Below are positions 55,462-64,000 of a stretch of 64,000 bases of DNA, one piece after another. The notes under the pieces are model-generated. The model was not told the origin of the DNA. It made no database searches and saw only the letters and a program-made list of their open reading frames with translations. The stretch is taken from assembly GCA_037074765.1 (NCBI GenBank), contig JBAMDO010000577.1:1-64000 (forward strand), read 5' to 3'. The first letter of the stretch is position 1, and the number at the start of each line of letters is the position of its first letter. This DNA is from Mansonella perstans. Its lineage: Eukaryota > Nematoda > Chromadorea > Rhabditida > Onchocercidae. A program made the position numbers and the translations under genes.

Positions 55462-57499
55462 CTACCAGCATCTATTGCTGGAACATTTTATCAATTACTA
55501 ATGATTGAGGGATTCAATTACGATGCTCAGTTTTTCATCGTTATTCACAAGTATCCGATTGTTTTTTCGCCGAATTTCCTAAACTAACCAAGTTATCAAC
55601 GATCCAAGTGAACGGCTCAGCCTCTATTATTATTTGTCCATTATGACTATTAGGTCAATTCAATAAACAATTTCGACAACCTCTTTCATCCGACATTTAC
55701 AATAAGTCATCCGGTCGTTCAAGATGCTTCTCTTTCAAGATTGATATCTTTCAATTTACTTGAAACTCACTGTTAAAACCGAATATCGAAGAGGACAGAA
55801 AAAAACGTGATTACTGCATCAATTCATCAGTGATATAGTTCTTAACCTTTTTCCTCAATCTAATGTGCTCAAGACAACAAAATAATTGGACAAAAATATT
55901 CCTCAACTCCCCGCATACAATTTCTTTCCTTAACTTTCGTACACAACATTACCGTAATTTCACTCCAATCCTAATTGTTCACATCTTGAGATATATTATT
56001 TGAAATATGAAGCGTTAAACCAAATTCCCAAGCAGCATGAAGCACTAGGAAAAATAACAAAATCAAAGATCTGACCCAAAAATGGAATTGTTCCAAACTT
56101 GCATATTTTGAACAACACAAAAAGATGCTAAGTAATGAATATTTTCTCCTTCCCATTATCAAACTCTCACACTAAAATATCACCAATCTTTCCAAGAGCG
56201 AAAGTCACCAGAATGGTAGAAGAAATAAAATGTGCAGCCCATTTCCAAACAAGACTATATTTTTACAAAGCATAATTTCAATTAAATTTCAACGACAATA
56301 ACTTGTGCTGCAATTGCACCCGAGTAACAGTTGTAATGCACGGGAAATCCCGTAAAATTGATAGTGTTTGAAACAGCACACACACACAACAGTCTGTTTC
56401 ATTTTTCATTAGACATTTTCTGATTCTAAAATGAATCACAACAACAAGTTCAAATAGTACAATCAGTGTGCAGTATAAAGATTCTTCTTTTCCAGACAGT
56501 AGAACAGTATGTACATGTGTATTGCAAATAATTTCTATACAATTTTCTACAAATAATTAAAAATCCTTGAATAAAGATCACGAACACTTCATTACCAGAA
56601 CCAAGGCTTAATTACTTATCGGAATACTCAATTAAAAAGCATAATCCAACTAATTTATTTACAATTGGTCCTGTGTAACAAATTAACATAATGACTTACA
56701 GTCCTGTAAAACAAATCAACATAATGATTTATAGATTTAGATTCTTGCAATGCATCCTTGCAATGCAAACAATAAGACAGAGAAATGAGACTATATAATT
56801 TCATTACAAATACTTCTAAAATAAATTTTAGCGGAGAAAATGATAAATAGAAATGCAAAATAAAAAATTCATTTGCTGATGAAAAACTAATCTAAACACT
56901 GTTAACACACCGAAAACAATGCGCTTCACCCTTTGGTTCTTCGAACTTCATGAAATTGATTCATTTTGCATCAGAAAATTTATAAATTATAGCATTTCAA
57001 TAACGCCATGATGAAATGTAAGGGAACCAGAGATAGTATTGGCGAATCATGCGTGGCTCTTGTCACATCAGAAGATTTTGAATAATAATACGGTGACAAC
57101 AACGGTTTGACCGTTCCCTTTGCATAAAAAATATTTTAATATCACAGTTGAATGAAGCCCTCTTTTACCTTAAAAAACATCAACAGAAAAGTCAGCGTGA
57201 TCCGATTTAGAAAAAAAAATCTTCTGCCACGGTCCTTGAAAACTTCTAAAGGTTGAATTTTATTAAATTAACAGTCCCTTAAAAAACCTCACGAAAATGC
57301 AATTCTTATTTCAAAAGTCAGTCCCGTACTCCACTTTATTTAACTTAAATCGGAGAATTTTTGTTAAATAGGTGAACTTTTGGTTGTATGTTTTTGAAGG
57401 TATAAAGAAGGCCGAATAAATTCCACAAATCAATCAAGGGTCAGAGTAATAAAATAAATCTTGGAAGTTTCTCCTCTTCATTTCCTATGTTTTCAATAA
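55462..57499. other. Intergenic
   Basis: AT-rich DNA between the Rab locus and the EMI receptor's 3' end. A near-duplicate of about 20 bp (ACAAATCAACATAATGA / ACAAATTAACATAATGA) is at about 56679-56725. No gene recognised. Confidence 0.45.
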
Positions 57500-60400
57500 T
57501 CAAATACTCGTTGGTGATGTTGCCTGCAGTGGAATCTCATATGGACCTGAAATTTGAAAAATAGATAAATTAGAAGTTTGAAAGGATAGTAATGTATTTT
57601 GAACAATATGTCACTTTAATGCAGTTGAAAAATCAAAATACGCTTAAAACAGTATAACTTGAAGAAAAATATTCCTATTGATTAGGAAATAATGAAATAA
57701 GTCTAAAACAATATAACAAGATGAAAAAGCGATCAACAAAAAAGAGACCATTATATAATAAATTAGCCTTTTCCTTCAAAATTCATTAAAACTAACGCCA
57801 GCAATTCTATTGTATGCGTAACAAATTGTCATTTTTTGGAAGCAATTAATTCTATGAAGTCAGAGAATATGAAAGATTCAGATGCAAGGATGAAAAAAAA
57901 AGAGTGTCGGATATAGTAACTGATAGTGTTAATTCATCTGGGTTAATGTACAAATTTCTATGAATCACGGTATGAAATCTGATAGCTTGAAATTTAATCC
58001 AATTCTTTTAATTTGTTTTGTACTTATTTATAAATTATGGAACTGACACATCAAAAAAATGACTGTTTTTTCAGCCCTGATCTCCTATTTCTGTTTCGGT
58101 CTGATATGTCACTTTTAAATAGAACACGAAACACTGAATCTTATGGCCGTGAGCAGGCCACACAGTAAATGAATGACTGCTAGAAGTTGGACAATTATGT
58201 AAATTTTTTAATTCCTACTCTTAAAAGGGATATGAATTAAGTTAAGCAGAAAAAAAAAACAAAATAACAGCGCTTTGTTAGTGAACTAAAAAAAAAGAAT
58301 CATAAATAGCACATGCAAATGATGCATTTTGACTTTTTCTATTGTAAATAAAGATTTCATACTTCGTAATCCGGAATAATCGACGGTTGCATATTCGCCT
58401 GAAAATCAAAATATATTAAAAATTTCTCAAGTCAAGCAGAAGAGACAGCTAATAATACTGCAGGCAGTGGACAAACTAGTTTTTTCTTACTCTTTCTCCA
58501 CACAAAAGCATCTATATTAGTGTAAAATACCTGTAGCTGATGGAACTCTTAGCTGTACGCTATTAGCGAATGGTTTGTCCGAGACTATTTTTACTGGTAG
58601 TGCTTCAATCGCTGATCTGCGGTACATTGGATTGTTAAATTCTCGTGTTTCAATTTCGTTATCGGTTAAAAGTTCTTTGACATTTGGATAATAACTGAAA
58701 ATTGACAAGCAGTTCAACTGATAAAATTCATACTGGGTTCCTGAAAAATACATGAATCACAAAACGAGCTTGCCTAAGCTATTCATAATACAAACATATC
58801 AAAATAAGTCAAAATAATTTACGTAAGCGTTGGAAGATCGGGATCCTTCTCCTTTCTATACTTTCTTCGATAGAAAATTGTTCCGAAAGACAACAAAATA
58901 ATAGCTAACAACGATGCTAGCAGAGCCGGAAACACCCAACTGCTACTTTCAACATATTCTTTCATTGCAGCACTTTCTGTAAATAATTTCCTTATATTTC
59001 AACAATACAAAACAAATGTGAACATTATTGATACATTTCCAAAATGGAAAATTTATATCATTCCCACTTTTCCGGCTGCAACTTCTTTTATACTTGTTAG
59101 ACATAAAAATCTAAAAAAAATTTAGGACAACACACTATATGATGCAATTTTTATTCATGGATCAGGAACTGACGAGGTATGCAAAGCAACTTACGTATAC
59201 GACATGGTTTTGTCAACATGTCGCAACATCCAATTACATTATCGCACGTTTCATTTTCCGAACAGTTACAATATGAACTGCAGTTATTGCCATAATAACC
59301 CACCGAACAAACTGTAAATATCAAAAATCCAAAAAATCACGCCAAAAATTCATGACCAAAAGGTTCCTTCTACTCAATCATTTGATCGAATATAAGGTCA
59401 ATTCAAATCTTAAAGAACCGCTGCTTATCGTGAATGTACATGAACAAATAGCCATAAAGCTCTGCTTGTTGTAATATTCGATATTTCAATTAGGTCTTTG
59501 AGACCAATATCCTAATTTTGCATCTTTGACATGGTAAATTTTAAATAGAAATTTCAACAATTAGATTACAGAGAAAAATTCCTTTATATTTTATGCAAAA
59601 AAGGCAAAACGAAACTAAATATATCAACATGCTATGGTAAACAAACTTGCTGCTTGGAAATTCAAAAGATATAAAATTACCTTACCTTCACAGGTTTCCT
59701 GTAATGTTTCATAATATCCAGGACAACATTTGTAGACAGTTATTTTCTTCTTCGTTGGTAATGCCTTATATGAGAGTTTTGTTCCATTACTAAAAATCAT
59801 TCATTTCATATAAAAAATATCAATTTTGGCTAATTTATTCTGATTTGTTTTCATTAACACTTCTTTAAATATTCAAGATCTGAGAATCACATATTAAATG
59901 CTAAAACTTTTAGTGCACTATTAATCTAACTAATAGGCTTATTAAACGAAATATTTTATTTCTCAAAGTTATTGGTCATTTCCATATAAAAAATATAGAT
60001 TATAGATTATGTATCGCCACAAAAGCATATGACCATATGCCTATTAACTACAAATACAACCTGTGTGCAATTTTCAATCATGACATCTACTCAGGAACAA
60101 TTTCATTTTGATGATACTTGTCATCAGCAAAAGAACCCACATAATTTGAATGAAAAAGGACTCAAAAAAGTTCTACAAAAATTTCAAACATACGTCTTAA
60201 CTTTACAACGGAATCCCTGTGAGAAATCCCAACAAGCTTGTGTAGTCTGTAACACAACCGTTTGTTCATGTCTATGCAATCTCAATTCTTCAGCCCTGAA
60301 AAACTAAAAATTTTGAAAAACTGATGAAACATTGTAATAAGTTCAGATAATTCGCTATTAATCATATATTTGTGAAATATTCCTTCTTTCCCCCTCATTA

Positions 60401-61061
60401 TTAAATACTTAAAGTAATAATAAACACAGGTTCTTTCCCAGTAATCGTAATTTGCAAAAAATTTCTGACTACCTGAAGGATATCTTTTTGGATACTGTTA
60501 ATCAATCTAAATCATTCAGTTAAATAAATATGATAATCATCTCTATCAAATTATTAAGTAAATCAGTGAATTTGCCTTTTTTTTCAAACAAATGTTACTC
60601 GAAACATTGTTTTCTATCAAACACTAATCGATAATGACGATCAAATGTAATTACTTATAATTTTTAATTATCACTCGTTTCCCATTAAACATTAAAATGT
60701 AATAAAAATCATGCACAAGATCATCAATAAGAAACATTAAACAATACAATGCAAAAAATAAAATTTAGATACACACATAATACGTAAAGCCAATGTCAAG
60801 AAATGAAATGTAGATAATATTGCACTATGAATAACTTTAGGTAACTGTTTTTATGCGTGTTCCTTCCAAAAGAATCAACAACAATCAATTTCATTTTTTG
60901 AAATATTTCAAATTTTTTCCATAAATGTGAGAAATTACATACTCTTCATCTACTGCACATACATTTTCTGCATCCATTCGGACACCATCCACATAAGGTC
61001 CGTTAATACAGTACAAAATAATAATCACTGTAGAAACTAATATAGTGGTTATCCTTTTCAT
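57500..61061 (-). CDS. Compact EMI-EGF-transmembrane receptor, CED-1/MEGF10/Draper-like
   Basis: Eight exons read leftward: 60943-61061, 60194-60295, 59686-59789, 59195-59311, 58823-58976, 58531-58694, 58363-58398, 57500-57546; 280 aa, all phases consistent. A signal peptide (1 to about 25) is followed by an EMI-like domain with C35, ACW (C61), C70, KCCPGYYE (C95-C96) and C107. One EGF-like Cys-rich module comes next (VCSVGYYGNNCSSYCNC, to C144). A single helix lies at about 158-183 (WVFPALLASLLAIILLSFG), with a basic stop-transfer RRKYRK. The cytoplasmic tail of about 95 residues carries NPMY (220-223), EYATVDYSGL (255-264, containing YSGL) and PYEIP. The EMI plus EGF plus NPxY/YxxL layout is that of CED-1-type engulfment receptors, where these motifs bind CED-6 and SH2 proteins. 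CED-1 has many EGF repeats and about 1100 aa, so this is a much-shortened relative; its function is inference. Confidence 0.85.
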
Positions 61062-62383
61062 CGATCAAGGCTGAAATGTTGATATATTGATTAGTGTTAA
61101 GTAATGTACAATTCGTTCACTTACGAGCATCATCATTATCACATTATCAGTGACAAATTGATAAAGTGAGGATGAAGAAATTACATTCAATTGTCAAACT
61201 GCATTTGCTTCAATTATAAAAAATAAATCCACAAATGAAGGCTTATTTATTTTTCTTGTCGCAAATTAAAATGAAGTTGAAGCACAAATTTGCAAAATAA
61301 AAAGTAACTATAAAATATGCAAATAAGAATCAATAATGCTTGCACTTTAGACGTAAACAAAAAGTGATAATTAGCTATGTTAACCAATTTAAATCATCAG
61401 GGCTTATCACTAATATTAATGCTATAAACTACTAAATAAATGTGAATTTGTTACAACGAAAAATCAAAGTACAAAAATTTTTGGTCAAAGATTGATTATT
61501 CGGTCAAAGATTATTCGATTAAAATAACAGTGGCGATGAAATTTACGCAAATAAGTTGAAAATTTTCAAATGTACTGCAAAACTGAAATTAAAAAACTAC
61601 TAGCTTAAGAATTATTGACATAAAAGAAAGGAATTGAAAATGTTCGTAATTAATTAAAATGTTTTATTTTGTATTTCTCTCGCACTAACATTTCATATAT
61701 TTTAACTTACTTGTAATGAAGAAAAAAAGTGTCTAGGCCCTTTTCGAGGGCAACAACAGGTTGATTGTCATTATCGAAATGCAATGAATCAGTTCTCCTT
61801 GATCAAATTGATGAAATGCATCGACGATGGCACACTTTTGACCTGTTTTGAGAGAGAATGCACAAAAGACAGAGAGGAAAAGTTGTAAGAGATAAGAGAA
61901 CAGAATGGTGAAACAGAGAACATGGTGATAAAATTACGAATGGTACATAGATACTTCACGAAGATACTATTCCATGAAGATATGGAACTCTATATACTTT
62001 TGATTTTCGACCATTAAACTAGTCGTTGTGATGAGTCATCTTTCATTCCTAAAAAAGAAATGAAAAAAAATAGGAATTTTCTGAGTTACAAGAACTTACC
62101 AAACAATTGATATGTTCCGATATGGCCAAATTTGTGTGTGTCATTTCAGGACAAATGTTAAATCATACACAAAGTACCAACAAGGACATATCAAATTATT
62201 ATCCTAAAGGCCAAGTCAAGCTTGGCCAGTTTTAATAGAACTATATTAAGGAAATGCTTATTCAATCTTTGCTGCCATAATTACTCATGATTTCCTATCT
62301 TTCCATCTCCTTTAGCACAATATTTTTCAAATTTCAACATTCTTTGTTTTCCACCCAATTGCTACGTTGTCTTTTTTTAATAG

Positions 62384-62408
62384 TTTTTTTTTTTTTTTTT
62401 TTTTTTTT
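62384..62408 (+). repeat. Poly-T run
   Basis: About 25 consecutive T. Confidence 0.9.
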
Positions 62409-63148
62409 GTGATTCAGTGTGAGTTTTTCCTGTGGCCTAGCCTAGTAGGATGAAAGGGTTGCCAAGCAATAACAGTGTGATAGGTAATCATTTCTACTTC
62501 TATCACTTAATGAAAGAAGCAAAGATCTGATAAAGATACTCATTATCAGTAATGACATTGAAAAGCATTGCTGATAAGATTTTTAAGGTACCTTCTGTGA
62601 ACAAATTTGGGGAAAAATTTTGAAAAAATTGAAAGAAATTGTCAAGCACTTATTCATTCACTAACTTACTTTTTAAAAACAAACAAAACAGTTAATTAAT
62701 TAACTTGTTAAATAAATGAACCCCTGTAAGTATGAGATATGAGCAAACGACTGACTAAATTGCTCTTCAGTAAACATCGGAAATTGAAATTGATGATGTA
62801 ATTGAGAAAATTTATAAGAATGGAAAGACTGAAGCAAAATAGTTACTAACATAACCTACCAAAATATACTAATTACCAGACTCTGTAATTGTCAACTAAT
62901 AAAGTTAACTGGTTGCTGGATTGGTCATAAGTTCACTAAAAAAAATTTTTTTGCTTTTAATCCTTCAATTTGTCAAAATTGATTCCATTAATTTTTAGGG
63001 AAAAAAATTAAGCAAATAAATCAGTAATAAGTGCATGATGACAAATTGAATTTGAGCAAGAAAAAACCTGTCCAAATTCCGCTTGTTGAAATATCATCGA
63101 TAAAAAGCTTATAGAGAGCATTGCATAGGTCACTATGTGTACCAGTGA

Positions 63149-63192
63149 AGGTCAGATCATTATGATCATTATGAAAGGTCAGATCATTATGA
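63149..63192 (+). repeat. Direct repeat AGGTCAGATCATTATGA
   Basis: Copies at 63149-63165 and 63176-63192, with a partial copy (TCATTATGA) between them. Confidence 0.85.
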
Positions 63193-64000
63193 AGGTCGAT
63201 TGTGACAAAATGTCAGAGTAATTCAGTTGTTCTGAAACGATCGATTTCCGAAGACGTGATTAGTTTGCTCTATTTTTATATATCTGTATTACAAACGATA
63301 TTCATAGCAGGAAAAATTTCTTAACGGGTTTTTAGAAATAACAGGAATATTAAATCGTTATTTTGTTGTCTTTCATTCAGACGTTTTGACAAAGTTAGTC
63401 TGCTTTTCTCTATCTATCCATTACTTTACTAATAATTTGATAATATTTACTGTGATACATCAGTATATTTAACAAAAATTTGTGATGACGTAAGCAATTG
63501 GAAACTGACCGGAATTCTTGATCGGAAGAGCACGCTGAGAAAAAGTTCATAAAAGAAATAAACTTTATCAGCTCAGTTATGCTACAATGATATAAATAGA
63601 AAATAAAAATGGAAATTTGCACAGTGCCATTAATGAGAATGAAATAATTGGAATTTGGGTTATATCAAAGTAATTTCAGAAATATTCGTCAAAGTGTCGA
63701 AGTTTTATGAAAGTTTAAATGAAAATCGAAAAAACCTTTCTCTTGTTTATATTTACGATGTGAAAAAAACTTTGGAAATGCTATTGAACGAACAGAAATG
63801 CTAAAAAACGAAAATGAAACAGAAATGCTTTTGAACGCTTAGCTAAAATAACAAATGTTAACCTATGATCACTAACAGGCGCAGGCATATTTCAATTTTG
63901 AAATAATTTAAATTTTTGAATTCATTCAAGAAATAACGTTGCGATTATATAAGAAGAAGTGATTGACCTTTATTTCATCTTAATCTCACTGAGAGAGGAA

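Larger units (their letters stand above)
61062..64000. other. Intergenic, upstream of the EMI receptor
   Basis: No gene recognised. Contains a poly-T run (62384-62408) and a small direct repeat (63149-63192). Confidence 0.5.

Noticed and set aside
60029..60307. 92-codon frame on the plus strand with several cysteines
   Set aside because: It is antisense to EMI-receptor exon 2, whose cysteines are placed correctly on the minus strand.
63149..63192. The AGGTCAGATCATTATGA repeat as a mobile-element end
   Set aside because: Only two short direct copies, without terminal inverted repeats or coding content; simple local duplication is enough.

Overview
The window looks like nuclear DNA of a parasitic nematode, most likely a filarial (spirurid) worm. 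It is strongly AT-rich, and genes are split into many small exons with short extended acceptors (TTTTCAG-like). Several first exons lack an upstream coding exon and sit just behind a splice acceptor, as expected for spliced-leader trans-splicing. The proteins carry nematode-style versions of conserved animal families. The species call is inference from composition and gene structure; no species marker was identified.

Layout. 91-2162 (+): last exons of a Frizzled receptor that begins outside the window. 4858-8955 (-): an unidentified multi-exon gene, reconstructed from splice sites and codon phase. 9247-12563 (+): WDR12/Ytm1, a ribosome-biogenesis WD-repeat protein. 13334-16970 (+): CIR1, a zinc-knuckle corepressor or splicing-linked protein. 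18157-20328 (+): a tetraspanin. 22901-27559 (-): a second, complete Frizzled of a different subfamily. 27560-39327: about 11.8 kb with no recognisable gene but with microsatellites and small direct and inverted repeats. 39328-45102 (+): Regnase (REGE-1/ZC3H12) endoribonuclease. 47054-50754 (-): ERO1, the ER thiol oxidase. 53598-55190 (-): a Rab-family GTPase, with a possible small membrane-protein ORF just upstream. 57500-61061 (-): a compact EMI-EGF-TM receptor with an NPxY-bearing tail, resembling a miniature CED-1/MEGF10/Draper. 61062-64000: no gene seen.

Exon structures were built by hand from GT-AG (twice GC-AG) sites, reading phase and family alignment. All complete models sum to a multiple of three. 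Themes are Wnt reception (two Frizzleds), ribosome and RNA biology (WDR12, CIR1, Regnase) and secretory or membrane biology (ERO1, Rab, tetraspanin, EMI receptor). Apart from possible short polycistronic pairs there is no sign that they form one pathway. No tRNA, rRNA, CRISPR or intact transposon was recognised.
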